A stretch of 64,000 nt of DNA, taken from NCBI GenBank assembly GCA_031459235.1, contig JAVKIY010000001.1:59867-123866 (forward strand), written 5' to 3'. The notes under the pieces are model-generated. The model had not been told where the DNA came from. It worked only from the letters and a program-made list of their open reading frames with translations, and did not search any database. Made by a program: the position numbers and the translations under genes. The stretch comes from Fervidifonticultor_A tertius. GTDB taxonomy: Bacteria; Sysuimicrobiota; Sysuimicrobiia; Sysuimicrobiales; Humicultoraceae. Within the stretch, counting starts at the first letter, position 1. Each line of letters starts with the position of its first letter. This document shows positions 34,856 to 43,197 of this stretch, in pieces.

Positions 34856-34870
34856 GGGTGAATTTCACCC
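34856..34870. promoter_or_regulatory. 15-bp palindrome upstream of the AAA ATPase promoter
   Basis: GGGTGAATTTCACCC is a perfect inverted repeat around a central T, ten bases upstream of the -35 box. It also contains the stop codon of the next small gene. It may be an operator or part of a short transcript end. Confidence 0.45.
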
Positions 34871-35128
34871 GGTATCCGGAGGAATTGCACCCCAAAGCCG
34901 CTGGGGCTGGAGGCCGACGAGGAAGATCGCGACACCCCGCTGCTCGTTCCCCGTGTTGCGGACCGCAAGGCGACATCTCCGGCTCCCCGTGCCGGGGACG
35001 TACTCATACGTTTTGGCGGTCACAATGGCGGTGGGCCTAAGGTACGGCCACCTGGCGATGAGGGCGAACGTCCCTCCGAGCACAGAGGCCACATCAACCA
35101 CATCTCGCCAAGCCACAACCCGCATCAC
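34865..35128 (-). CDS. Small hypothetical protein, possibly membrane-anchored
   Basis: An 87-residue reading frame I do not recognise. An early, weakly hydrophobic segment (DVASVLGGTFALIARWPYLR) precedes a strand-rich part (KTYEYVPGTGSRRCRLAVRN, GVAIFLVGLQP). The regular alternation looks protein-like, but there is no strong ribosome site. It could also be a truncated remnant. Confidence 0.35.
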   Translation of the reverse strand: MMRVVAWRDVVDVASVLGGTFALIARWPYLRPTAIVTAKTYEYVPGTGSRRCRLAVRNTGNEQRGVAIFLVGLQPQRLWGAIPPDTG

Positions 35129-35401
35129 CCCTGTTCCCCAAGGCCTATGACGATGGAAGCTCGCACGCGCCTCGATGGGTGCCGGGATGTTGCCGACGCA
35201 CCGCCGCTGGCGTCGGGCCGTCCGCGCAGTGCCGGCCGCACGCGTCGCCGGTTCGGCAGGGTCGGGTCATCGCGGTCACGCGACGTATCATCTTTGGGCG
35301 CCCGGCGCAGGTGCAGCCCCGGGTGGAGGCGCTACGGCGGGCGAATCGCTGGAGAGGCCAGATGGAGGGTACCATCGATATGTCAAAGGGTCACAACTGT
35401 T

Positions 35402-35487
35402 TGGTGCCGGGAGGGGGATTTGAACCCCCACGGGAAACCCCACACGCCCCTCAAGCGTGCGCGTCTGCCAAGTTCCGCCATCCCGGC
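35402..35487 (-). tRNA. tRNA-Leu (anticodon GAG), CCA encoded
   Basis: Read on the minus strand, the acceptor stem GCCGGGA/TCCCGGC, discriminator A and encoded CCA are complete. The anticodon stem CACGC/GCGTG holds the loop TTGAGGG, giving anticodon GAG. The long class II variable arm and T-loop GGTTCAAATCC are present. It decodes CUC/CUU. A perfect promoter lies upstream. Confidence 0.97.
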
Positions 35488-35538
35488 AGGTCTGCGACTC
35501 TGGTGGGCCCGACCGAGGCCGTCGGGGTTAGCGGACCC

Positions 35539-35568
35539 ATTATAGGGACGGACCGGAGAGAGTGTCAA
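35539..35568 (-). promoter_or_regulatory. Consensus promoter of tRNA-Leu
   Basis: TTGACA (35568-35563) and TATAAT (35544-35539) match the sigma70 consensus perfectly with an 18-nt spacer on the minus strand, about 50 nt before the mature tRNA 5' end. Confidence 0.9.
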
Positions 35569-35636
35569 ACCAGCCGCGGCGCGCGCCGGACCGATGAGGC
35601 GGCACCGGGGCGGCCGTCACGAGACGTCCTTTCGCC

Positions 35637-36014
35637 CTACCGCACGCCCCAGATGGTGTAGCGAAACAGCACCGCCACTTCCTGGAACCCTCGATTCGTG
35701 ATCCGGTAGGAGCTCCGCGTCGTCCCGCTCCCCTGACCGGTGGGTCGCAGCACCGCCGGGTGGCACGCCTCCGGCCGCGGGCACTGCTCGAGGATGACGA
35801 AGGTAGGGGCCGGTACGGGCCGGACGATGGTCCACGTGAACGAGAGCGGCCGCTCCTCGGCGCCGAGTGCCGACGGCACGGGAAACGACCAGGCGCGCAT
35901 CGCTCCCCGCGCCACGTTCACCTGGTACGCGCCGGTGTAGAGCACGGCCCAGGTCGTCGTCCGCGTGGGCGCGGGGGCGGCCAGGAGCAGGACGGCTAGC
36001 AGCAGCGGTACCAT
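35637..36014 (-). CDS. Small secreted protein of unknown function
   Basis: A 125-residue protein with a signal peptide (MVPLLLAVLLLAAPAPTRTT) and a strand-rich mature domain with a possible disulfide pair (EQCPRPEACHP). ATG 36014 follows GAGAGGACG. It is separated from secG by a terminator-like hairpin, so it may have its own promoter. No family is recognised. Confidence 0.65.
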   Translation of the reverse strand: MVPLLLAVLLLAAPAPTRTTTWAVLYTGAYQVNVARGAMRAWSFPVPSALGAEERPLSFTWTIVRPVPAPTFVILEQCPRPEACHPAVLRPTGQGSGTTRSSYRITNRGFQEVAVLFRYTIWGVR

Positions 36015-36080
36015 CGCTCGTCCTCTCGATGCCCGAACGGACCTCCCCGAAGACGCGCGGCACCGGGCGTGCCTGGATGC

Positions 36081-36111
36081 ACAAAGCCCCGGCGGCCGGA
36101 TGCCCCGGGGC
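36081..36111 (-). terminator. Probable terminator after secG
   Basis: On the minus strand, a stem of seven pairs (GCCCCGG/CCGGGGC, 36111-36105 with 36092-36086) is followed by TTTGT. The U-run is short, but the position just beyond the secG stop fits transcription termination. Confidence 0.6.
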
Positions 36112-36139
36112 CTCGCCCGAAGGAGTGACGGCGCGGCGT

Positions 36140-36358
36140 CTAGCGGACGAACACGAGCAGCCCGCCGGTGATCACGAAGAGCACAGCGACGCCCGCGGTG
36201 ACGCGGGTCATCAGCGTCTCGCGCGGCCGCGGGCCGTGGAACATGCGCGCGCTCCCGCCGATGGCCCCGAGGCCCTCGCCCTTCGGCCCCTGGAGCAGGA
36301 TGACCCCGATCAGCGCGAGTGAGACGACGATGTGCACGATCAGGACGATCTCGTTCAC
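36140..36358 (-). CDS. secG: Preprotein translocase subunit SecG
   Basis: A 72-residue protein with two transmembrane helices (IVLIVHIVVSLALIGVILLQ and VTAGVAVLFVITGGLLVFV) joined by the conserved cytoplasmic loop GPKGEGLGAIGGSARMF. It assists SecYEG-mediated protein export. GTG 36358 follows GGAGGG. As in many bacteria it lies in the same orientation downstream of the gapA-pgk-tpiA block, here with two ligase genes in between. Confidence 0.94.
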   Translation of the reverse strand: MNEIVLIVHIVVSLALIGVILLQGPKGEGLGAIGGSARMFHGPRPRETLMTRVTAGVAVLFVITGGLLVFVR

Positions 36359-36517
36359 GGCGGCACCCTCCGGAGCGCGTAGCCGGCGCGGTCGCGCGCC
36401 GGCCACGTGACAACATCTAAGGTTAGCACGAAATCTCCGCCGCCGCCAGACACGCTGCGGCGCTGGTGGATCTGTTTCGCCTCGAGCGGCGCGGTAGGCG
36501 GATCCGTTGTAAGCGGA

Positions 36518-37627
36518 CTACTCGACGCCCTCCGCGGTCTCCCGGACGAGCTGGTCCACGACGTCGTGCAGGTTCCCGGTTCGCCGGAAGGTGTCGAGTT
36601 GCCGGTCGGCGCTCGACCCTTCCTCGAGGATGCGCAGCGCGTAGGCCACCTCGCGGCGGCTGCCGAGCTCGTCCACCACGTCGTCTACGAACCACTCGAC
36701 CAGCTCGCGAACCAGGTCGCGGGCGGGCAGCTCCTCGCGCCGGCCGAAGTCGATGAGCCGGCCATCCAGCCCGTAACGCACCGCGCGCCACTTGTTCTCC
36801 TCGATGAGCTCGGCCGGGTAGACGCGGAACGTCAGGTTGTCGCGCCGGAGCTTCCAGCATTTCGCGACGATCGCCTGGAAGAGCGCGGCCACGCAGACGG
36901 CCTCGTCCACCCGCGTGCAGACGTCGCAGATGCGGAACTCAAGCGTCGGGTAGTTCCAGTTGGGCCGCGCGTCCCACCAGATCTTGGTGCCGTCGGGGAT
37001 GCTGCGGGTGCGGGCCAGCACCTCCACCATCGAGGCGTAGTCGGCCCACGACTGGAACACACGCGGGATGCCGGTGCGCGGGAAGTTGCGGAAGATGATG
37101 CTCCGGTACGACTTGAGCCCGGTGTTGCGCCCCATCCAGAACGGGCTGCTGGTGGACAGGCAGAGCACGTGCGGCAGCAGGTAGCGGGCCACGTTCATCG
37201 CGTCGATCAGGAACTCGCGGTCCTCGATGCCGATGTGCACGTGGGTGCCGAAGATCAGGAGCTGCTGGGCGAGCTCCTGCATGTCCTCCTTCACGCCCAG
37301 GTAGCGCTCGTAGGGCGTGATCTCCTGGGTGAGCCAGGACGAGAAGGGGTGCGTGCCGGCGGCCGCGATCGCCAGGCCGTTGCGGCTTGCGGCGCGGCGG
37401 ATCTCACGGCGCAGCCGCACCAGCTCCCCCCGGGCCTCCGCGGCGGTGCGGCACACGCGCGTGCCGATCTCGACGATCGACTGGTGGAGTTCGGGCTTCA
37501 CCTGCTCGCGGAGCGCGATCGAGTCGCCCTGGAGAATCTCGGTGATGTAGCTCCGCAGCTCGCGCGTCTGCGGGTCGATGATCTGGTACTCTTCCTCGAT
37601 GCCGATGGTCAGCGACGGGGGCTCCAC
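36518..37627 (-). CDS. Carboxylate-amine ligase, GCS2 (YbdK) family
   Basis: A 369-residue glutamate-cysteine-ligase-type enzyme. The N-terminal LTIGIEEEYQIIDP binds Mg-ATP, HVHIGIEDRE supplies metal ligands, and NWNYPTLEFRICDVCTRVDE is the family signature. It forms an amide or gamma-glutamyl bond. The preceding gene encodes a circularly permuted ATP-grasp protein, so the pair may build a glutathione-like or other small peptide. Substrates are unknown; plain gamma-glutamylcysteine activity is often weak in YbdK proteins. Confidence 0.88.
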   Translation of the reverse strand: MEPPSLTIGIEEEYQIIDPQTRELRSYITEILQGDSIALREQVKPELHQSIVEIGTRVCRTAAEARGELVRLRREIRRAASRNGLAIAAAGTHPFSSWLTQEITPYERYLGVKEDMQELAQQLLIFGTHVHIGIEDREFLIDAMNVARYLLPHVLCLSTSSPFWMGRNTGLKSYRSIIFRNFPRTGIPRVFQSWADYASMVEVLARTRSIPDGTKIWWDARPNWNYPTLEFRICDVCTRVDEAVCVAALFQAIVAKCWKLRRDNLTFRVYPAELIEENKWRAVRYGLDGRLIDFGRREELPARDLVRELVEWFVDDVVDELGSRREVAYALRILEEGSSADRQLDTFRRTGNLHDVVDQLVRETAEGVE

Positions 37628-37631
37628 GGCC

Positions 37632-38981
37632 CTAGCGCGCCTCCACGACGAACGTCGCGGTCGTCGAGCCGCCGCCGGCGGTGACGTTGAGCAGCGGGGC
37701 GGTGGACAGCCGGGTCATGCACCCGTCGACGTACTCGCCGGCGTAGACGTAGGGGTTGGTGTCCAGCATCCGGTCCAGGAGCCGCAGGCGGCCGTCCACC
37801 AGGCTGGGGTAGGGTTCCCGCGGTACGGCCACGCGCTCCTGCACGACGGCCCCTTCGGCCATCGCCGCCAACACCGCCCGCTCCCAGTCGCCCGGAGCGG
37901 TCTCCCATCCGAGCACCACGCCCTTCCCGCCGTACTCGTCATCGGGCTTCACCACGAAGCGCTCGCGCCGCTCCAGCACGAACGGGATGAGGTCCACCGG
38001 CCGTCCCGCGTACGTGGTCGCGCGCTCCTCCAGCCGCCGGGTCCACGGCACGTGCGCGGCGATGGCGCGGCGCTCCTCCGCGTCGAACACCCCGGCGTTG
38101 CGCTCGTCGGAGAGCACGGCCAGGCTCGCCTTCTTGTGGAGGATCTTGCAGCGAAAGGGGTTGACCATGCAGGCGGCGCCGTCGCGGACCGCGCGGATCA
38201 CCGGGTGGTCCGCCCCGCCGCGCTCGACCAGCTCGCCGAGGAGCACGCGCTTGTAGATCAGGTCGGCGGGCCGGCCCTCGACGACGAGGCGGCCGTCGCG
38301 ATACTCGGCGGTCCGCGGGTCGCCGATGAAGCTGTCCAGACCCGCTGCGCGGAAGTACTCGTCGAAGAGCACGAACTCGCTGTAGGTGGGCACCTCGCGC
38401 CAGTCGAGGATGACGATGCGGGGCGCGCGGCCCGCTCCGGCCCACCGCCGGTAGGCGTCGAGCAGCGCGTGCAGCAGGTGGGGCCGCCCGGGCAGCGGCC
38501 GCACGTCGAAGCGCCGCAGGAACGCGCGCATGACCGGCAGGGTGTAGAAGATCTCGGCCAGCGCGTCGGCGTAGGCAATCGCGGCCGGCGTCTCCGCGTT
38601 GTACTCGGTGAGCGCCAGCACCCCGTCCGGCGCCAGGAAGCCGTCGAGCCGCGCGGTCGGACTCGGCGCGGGGAAGCCCGGGTCGGTGGCCAGGAGCGCC
38701 TCCTCCCACTCACGCAGGCCGAACTGCCGCCGGAACGCCGGGTCGGCCATCGCCGCCTCGTGGGCCCGGGCCAGGGCGCGCAAGAGCGGGCGCAGCCCGG
38801 TGCGCATGGCCCGGTACTGCTCGACCGTGAGGAACCGGGGGCGCAGCACCGTGCACAGCGCGCGCTCGCCGAAGAACAGACCGCGCCGCCGCAGGGCGTC
38901 GTCCAGCGCGGCCTGTGAGGCGGCCGCGAGATCGTCGGTCAGGAGGTCGTGGTAGACCGCGACGGCGTCGCCGGGGGACAC
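37632..38981 (-). CDS. Circularly permuted ATP-grasp-type protein
   Basis: A 449-residue protein with the pattern of circularly permuted ATP-grasp ligases. LTEYNAETPAAIAYADALAE and LIYKRVLLGELVER resemble the glutathionylspermidine-synthase/CP-ATPgrasp group. RFVVKPDDEYGGKGVVLG is the nucleotide-binding Lys/Gly loop. It lies 4 nt before the GCS2 ligase gene and 15 nt after tpiA, so it is probably in the same transcript. It may add an amine or amino acid to the GCS2 product (inference). Confidence 0.78.
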   Translation of the reverse strand: MSPGDAVAVYHDLLTDDLAAASQAALDDALRRRGLFFGERALCTVLRPRFLTVEQYRAMRTGLRPLLRALARAHEAAMADPAFRRQFGLREWEEALLATDPGFPAPSPTARLDGFLAPDGVLALTEYNAETPAAIAYADALAEIFYTLPVMRAFLRRFDVRPLPGRPHLLHALLDAYRRWAGAGRAPRIVILDWREVPTYSEFVLFDEYFRAAGLDSFIGDPRTAEYRDGRLVVEGRPADLIYKRVLLGELVERGGADHPVIRAVRDGAACMVNPFRCKILHKKASLAVLSDERNAGVFDAEERRAIAAHVPWTRRLEERATTYAGRPVDLIPFVLERRERFVVKPDDEYGGKGVVLGWETAPGDWERAVLAAMAEGAVVQERVAVPREPYPSLVDGRLRLLDRMLDTNPYVYAGEYVDGCMTRLSTAPLLNVTAGGGSTTATFVVEAR

Positions 38982-38996
38982 GATGCCCCCGGGATT

Positions 38997-39773
38997 CTAA
39001 GGCGCCCCGGAAGAGTCCTTCGTGGCGACCGCCCAGACGATGCGCGCGAACGCGTCGGCATCGAGGCTGGCGCCGCCCACGAGCGCACCGTCCACCTCGG
39101 GCTGCGCGGCAAACTCGCCGATCGTCTCTGGGGTCACGCTGCCGCCGTAGAGGATGCGGATCGCCTCGGCCGCCTCGCCGAACCACTCGCGGAGCCAGCC
39201 CCGCAGCAGCCCGGCCACGCGTCCGGCCTCGGCGCCAGTGGCGGGCCTTCCGGTTCCGATGGCCCACACCGGCTCATAGGCGATGACGAGCTGGCCGGCC
39301 TGGTCGGGCGGCACGTCGAGCGTCGCGATACGGACCTGCGTCTGCACGACCCGCTCGGTGCGGCCGCCGTCGCGCTCCTCCAGCGACTCGCCCACGCACA
39401 GGATGGGGATAAGCTCGTGCGCGAGCGCGGCGGCTACCTTGCGGCGCACGGTCTCGTCGTCCTCGCCGAGCAGGTGCCGTCGCTCGGAGTGGCCCACGAT
39501 CACGTACGTGCAGCCCAGGTCCCACAGCATGGGCGCGGAGATCTCACCCGTGAACGCGCCGTGGGACTCCCAGTGGACGTCCTGCGCGCCGAGCTCGATC
39601 GGCGAGCCGGCCAGCGTGCGGCCGACCTCGGCCAGCGCGGTGAAGGGCGGGCAGACGACGACGTCGGCACCGTCCGCGGCCGCCAGCCGGTCGCGCACCC
39701 CGGCCGCCAGGTCGTGCGCCTCGCGCACAGTCGTGTGCATCTTCCAGTTCCCGGCCACCAGCCGTGTCCGCAT
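38997..39773 (-). CDS. tpiA: Triosephosphate isomerase
   Basis: A 258-residue TIM-barrel enzyme interconverting dihydroxyacetone phosphate and glyceraldehyde 3-phosphate. GNWKMH holds the catalytic Lys, VIVGHSERRH the electrophilic His, and AYEPVWAIGTGRPAT the catalytic Glu and mobile loop. LYGGSVTP binds the phosphate. ATG 39773 follows GGAGGGC. It follows pgk by about 20 nt. Confidence 0.98.
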   Translation of the reverse strand: MRTRLVAGNWKMHTTVREAHDLAAGVRDRLAAADGADVVVCPPFTALAEVGRTLAGSPIELGAQDVHWESHGAFTGEISAPMLWDLGCTYVIVGHSERRHLLGEDDETVRRKVAAALAHELIPILCVGESLEERDGGRTERVVQTQVRIATLDVPPDQAGQLVIAYEPVWAIGTGRPATGAEAGRVAGLLRGWLREWFGEAAEAIRILYGGSVTPETIGEFAAQPEVDGALVGGASLDADAFARIVWAVATKDSSGAP

Positions 39774-39793
39774 GCGCCCTCCGCGCTCGTCTC

Positions 39794-40978
39794 TCAGACG
39801 TCCTGCAGGACCGCCACGCCGGGCAGCTCGCGTCCCTCGAGGAACTCGAGCGACGCGCCGCCCCCGGTGGAGATGTGCGTCATCCGGTCCGCCAGGCCGA
39901 ACTCTTCGACGGCCGCGGCGGTGTCTCCGCCACCCACGACCGTGACCGCGGACGACGCCGCCATCGCCTCGGCGACCGCGCGCGTGCCGGCGGCGAAGGC
40001 CGGCACCTCGAAGACCCCCATCGGGCCGTTCCACAGCACGGTGCCCGCGCGCGCGATGACCGCGGCGAACGCGGCGGCGGTCCGGGGACCGATGTCCACG
40101 CCTCGCATGTGCGCGGGGATCGCATCGGCGGGGACCACCTGCGCGTCCGCGCCCCCGGCGGGGTCGGTCGTGACCACCACGTCGTGGGGTAGCTCGAACG
40201 CCACCCCGCGCGCCGCGGCCGTGGCCAGGAACTCCCCGGCCATCGGCAGGTGCTCTGGGTCCAGGATCGAGCCGCCGATCTCGTAGCCCCGCGCGCGCAG
40301 GAACGTGTAGGCCATGCCGCCGCCGACGAGCAGCGCGTCGGCGCGGGTGAGCAGGTTGCGGATCACCGCGATCTTGTCCGAGACCTTCTTCCCGCCCAAG
40401 ATCGCCACGAACGGCCGCGCCGGCGCGTCCAGCGCCCGTCCGAGGTACGCCAGCTCCTTCTCCATCAGGAAGCCGGCCACCGCCGGCAGGTACGCGGCCA
40501 CACCCGCGGTCGAGGCGTGCGCGCGGTGGGCCGTGCCGAAGGCGTCGTTCACGTAGAGGTCGGCCAGGCGCGCGAGCCGGCGCGCAAAAGCCGGGTCGTT
40601 CGCCTCCTCCTCCGGGTGGAAGCGCAGGTTCTCGAGCAGCACCACGCTCCCGGGGGCGAGCGCGGCCACCGCCGCCTCCACCTCGGGGCCCACGCAGTCC
40701 GGCAGCAGCGGGACCGGCCGGCCGAGCAGCGCGCCGAGGCGCGCGGCCACCGGCGCCAGGCTCAGCGCCGGGTCGGGCTTCCCGCCCGGCCGCCCCAGGT
40801 GCGAGCAGAGCACGGCGGTGACGCCGTGCTCGAGCAGGTAGCGGATCGTCGGCAGAGCCTCGCGGATGCGGCGGTCGTCGCCGACGGCGCCGTCCTCCAT
40901 CGGCACGTTGAAGTCGACGCGCACGAGCGCGCGCCGACCGCGCAGGTCGACGTCCCGGATCGTCTTCTTGGCCCTCAT
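39794..40978 (-). CDS. pgk: Phosphoglycerate kinase
   Basis: A 394-residue two-domain kinase transferring phosphate between 1,3-bisphosphoglycerate and ADP. RVDFNVPMEDG starts the N-terminal domain; SHLGRPGGK and LLENLRFHPEEE bind 3-phosphoglycerate; the C-terminal GGGDTAAAVEEFG binds nucleotide. Normal length. An extreme GC hairpin separates it from gapA. Confidence 0.98.
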   Translation of the reverse strand: MRAKKTIRDVDLRGRRALVRVDFNVPMEDGAVGDDRRIREALPTIRYLLEHGVTAVLCSHLGRPGGKPDPALSLAPVAARLGALLGRPVPLLPDCVGPEVEAAVAALAPGSVVLLENLRFHPEEEANDPAFARRLARLADLYVNDAFGTAHRAHASTAGVAAYLPAVAGFLMEKELAYLGRALDAPARPFVAILGGKKVSDKIAVIRNLLTRADALLVGGGMAYTFLRARGYEIGGSILDPEHLPMAGEFLATAAARGVAFELPHDVVVTTDPAGGADAQVVPADAIPAHMRGVDIGPRTAAAFAAVIARAGTVLWNGPMGVFEVPAFAAGTRAVAEAMAASSAVTVVGGGDTAAAVEEFGLADRMTHISTGGGASLEFLEGRELPGVAVLQDV

Positions 40979-41011
40979 GCCGTACTCCTCACCGTCGGGA
41001 CCGGCCGCTCG

Positions 41012-41049
41012 CGCCGGGGGCCGCGGGCGGACGCCCGCGGCCCCCGGCG
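41012..41049 (-). promoter_or_regulatory. Perfect 18-bp GC hairpin between gapA and pgk
   Basis: Bases 41012-41029 are exactly complementary to 41032-41049, leaving only two bases between the arms, all G or C. It lies 11 nt after the gapA stop and 33 nt before the pgk start. No U-run follows, so it should not terminate efficiently. An mRNA-processing or stability element that raises gapA over pgk is likely. Confidence 0.8.
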
Positions 41050-41060
41050 ACGGCGTCGGC

Positions 41061-42068
41061 CTAACCGCGTTCCGCCATGTAGTGCACCAGATCGGCCACG
41101 CGGCACGCGTAACCCCACTCGTTGTCGTACCAGGTCATGACCTTGGCCAGGCCGTCGATCACCTGCGTGAGCGGGCCGTCCACCACACCGGACCGCGGAT
41201 CGCCCTTGAAATCCATCGAGACGAGCGGCGCCTCGCTGTAGCCCAGGTAGCCCTTCATCTCGCCCTCGGCCGCCTCCTTGAAGGCGGCGTTGAGCTCCTC
41301 GGCCGTCGCCGTCTTCTCCAGGTCCACCGTGAGGTCCACGATGGACACCGTGGGGGTCGGCACGCGCAGCGCGATGCCCGTGAGCTTGCCGCGGAGCTCC
41401 GGAAGCACCAGGAAGATGGCGCGCGCGGCGCCGGTGCTGGCCGGGATGATGTTGAGCGCCGCGGCGCGCGCCTCGCGCAGGTCGTCGCTCACCACGTCGA
41501 GGATGCGCTGGGTGTTCGTGTACGAGTGGACGGTCGTCATGTGTCCGCGCCGGATGCCGAACCGCCGGCTCAGCACCTTCGCGGTGACCGAGAGACCGTT
41601 GGTCGTGCAGGACCCGTTGCTCACGATCACGTGGCGCGCGGGGTCGTAGTGCTCGTGGTTGACCCCCATGTTCAGCGTGATGTCCTCGCCCTTGGCCGGC
41701 GCGCTGATGACGACCTTCTGCGCGCCCCCCTGGAGATGCCCCTTCGCCTTCTCCGCCGCGGTGAACCGGCCGGTGGACTCGACGACGATTTCGGCACCGG
41801 CCTTCCCCCACGGGATGGCGGCCGGGTCGCGCTCCGCGAACACCATGATCTCGCGCCCGTCCACGACCAGCCGGCCGTCGCTGGTTCCCACCGTACCGGG
41901 ATACGCGCCGTAGTTCGAGTCATGGGCGAACAGGTGGGCGTTGGTCTGGAGATCGGCGATGTCGTTGATCGCGGTGACCTCGATCGCCCCGGGATAGCGC
42001 TGGCGCATCGCCCGCAGCGTTAGGCGGCCGATGCGGCCGAACCCGTTGATGCCGACCCGCACGGACAT
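41061..42068 (-). CDS. gapA: Glyceraldehyde-3-phosphate dehydrogenase, type I
   Basis: A 335-residue NAD(P)-dependent dehydrogenase. RVGINGFGRIGRLTLRA is the Rossmann loop and SNGSCTTNGL carries the catalytic Cys (family usually SNASCTTN). TGRFTAAEKAKGHL and the C-terminal WYDNEWGYACRVADLV are diagnostic. It converts glyceraldehyde 3-phosphate to 1,3-bisphosphoglycerate. The start lies 4 nt after the DUF1290 gene, so it is co-transcribed with it. Confidence 0.98.
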   Translation of the reverse strand: MSVRVGINGFGRIGRLTLRAMRQRYPGAIEVTAINDIADLQTNAHLFAHDSNYGAYPGTVGTSDGRLVVDGREIMVFAERDPAAIPWGKAGAEIVVESTGRFTAAEKAKGHLQGGAQKVVISAPAKGEDITLNMGVNHEHYDPARHVIVSNGSCTTNGLSVTAKVLSRRFGIRRGHMTTVHSYTNTQRILDVVSDDLREARAAALNIIPASTGAARAIFLVLPELRGKLTGIALRVPTPTVSIVDLTVDLEKTATAEELNAAFKEAAEGEMKGYLGYSEAPLVSMDFKGDPRSGVVDGPLTQVIDGLAKVMTWYDNEWGYACRVADLVHYMAERG

Positions 42069-42072
42069 TGAT

Positions 42073-42420
42073 CTACCTCCCGAGCTTCAGATAGTGCGTC
42101 AGCACGTCGCGCCGGATGAAGCCCACGTTGTCGAAGATGCGGATGGAGAAGGCGATGACCGCACCCAGGTAGATGTCGAGGCCCAGCAGGTCGCCGATCC
42201 CGGTCAGCAGCGCGGCGAACGCGGCGTTCACCACGAACCCGGACAAAAAGATACCGAGGTCGAAACGGTCCTCCACCTGCGCGCGCAGCCCGCCCAAGAT
42301 CGTATCGATGGCGGCCAGGATCATGATCGCCGTGTACTTGACGTACCCGAGCGGGATCTCGACCGAGAAGAGGAAGCCCAGGGCGACGCCCAGGAACAGG
42401 CCGACGACGGGAAGCCACAT
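42073..42420 (-). CDS. Small basic protein, DUF1290 family
   Basis: A 115-residue membrane protein with about three TM segments and the family segment KYTAIMILAAIDTILGGLRA. LGAVIAFSIRIFDNVGFIRR follows. In Firmicutes and Actinobacteria this family (Sbp) sits with DUF881 near ftsZ. Here it is with a DUF881 gene but no division genes. Function unknown; likely membrane scaffold. Confidence 0.9.
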   Translation of the reverse strand: MWLPVVGLFLGVALGFLFSVEIPLGYVKYTAIMILAAIDTILGGLRAQVEDRFDLGIFLSGFVVNAAFAALLTGIGDLLGLDIYLGAVIAFSIRIFDNVGFIRRDVLTHYLKLGR

Positions 42421-42426
42421 GGCCGT

Positions 42427-43197
42427 CTACTCCTTCTCGCTGACTCCAGCATACTCGAACCGGAAGGTGCCGCGGTAGGGCGGCACCTCGACCCGGGGGT
42501 AGGCGGCCAGCCGGACGGGGAAGTCGAAGGCGGCCAGCAACTCGATAGCGCCGCCGGGCCGGCGCAGGTACGCGGTCAGCCGCGCCCGGTCGCCGATGGC
42601 GGTGATGACATACGGCGGGGCCATGCGCTTGGTGTTGCACAGGATGGTCGTGCCCACGCAGTTGATGCCCGTGCTCGAGATGACGCGCTCGCCGTTGAGC
42701 GCGACCGCCTCGGCGCCGGCGGCCCACAACTCGGCGACCACCGCGGCAATATCGGTGTAGTGCAGGATGGTCTTGTTGGGGTCCTCGCCGGCCCGGGGCG
42801 GGCGCGTGCTGTCGTTCATCGTGACCACGACCCCGGGGCCTTCGAGTTCCGTGAGCCCCACGCGTGCCCGCAGCTCCTGCAGCTGACGGCTCAGGCGCAC
42901 CGCGGCGGTCCGCCCCTCGGCGGCGGCGCGCTCGTACTCGGCCAGGCGCACGCGCAGCTCGCCCACCTGGCCCTCGAGCGCGGTCCGGCGGCGCTCCTGC
43001 TCGCGGAGCTCGAACGCCAGCTCCTCCAGCCGGGTGGACGGGATGCGCAGCGCGCGGCGGATCTGCCACTCGGTGCGGATCTGGGTGACGGCCAGGAACC
43101 CCGCCAGCGCCAGCAGCACGGCCATCGCCGCGCCCCACCGCCCCGGCTGCGCCCGCGACGCGGGCGGCGAGGGGCCGGTGGCGCGGCGGTCAGGCAT
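42427..43197 (-). CDS. DUF881 (YlxW-type) protein
   Basis: A 256-residue protein: N-terminal TM (AAMAVLLALAGFLAVTQI), a coiled coil (residues 60-110), then the extracytoplasmic DUF881 domain with GPGVVVTMND, ILHYTDIAAVVAELWAAGAE and ISSTGINCVGTTILCNTKRM. It begins inside the end of the V-ATPase D gene (8-nt overlap). The family is linked to cell-division loci, but its function is unknown. Confidence 0.9.
   Translation of the reverse strand: MPDRRATGPSPPASRAQPGRWGAAMAVLLALAGFLAVTQIRTEWQIRRALRIPSTRLEELAFELREQERRRTALEGQVGELRVRLAEYERAAAEGRTAAVRLSRQLQELRARVGLTELEGPGVVVTMNDSTRPPRAGEDPNKTILHYTDIAAVVAELWAAGAEAVALNGERVISSTGINCVGTTILCNTKRMAPPYVITAIGDRARLTAYLRRPGGAIELLAAFDFPVRLAAYPRVEVPPYRGTFRFEYAGVSEKE

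Noticed and set aside
35147..35661. Plus-strand reading frames containing DLNPHGKPHTPLKRARLP-like or GGFEPPRETPHAPQ sequences
   Set aside because: These are the familiar antisense translations of a tRNA-Leu gene, not proteins.
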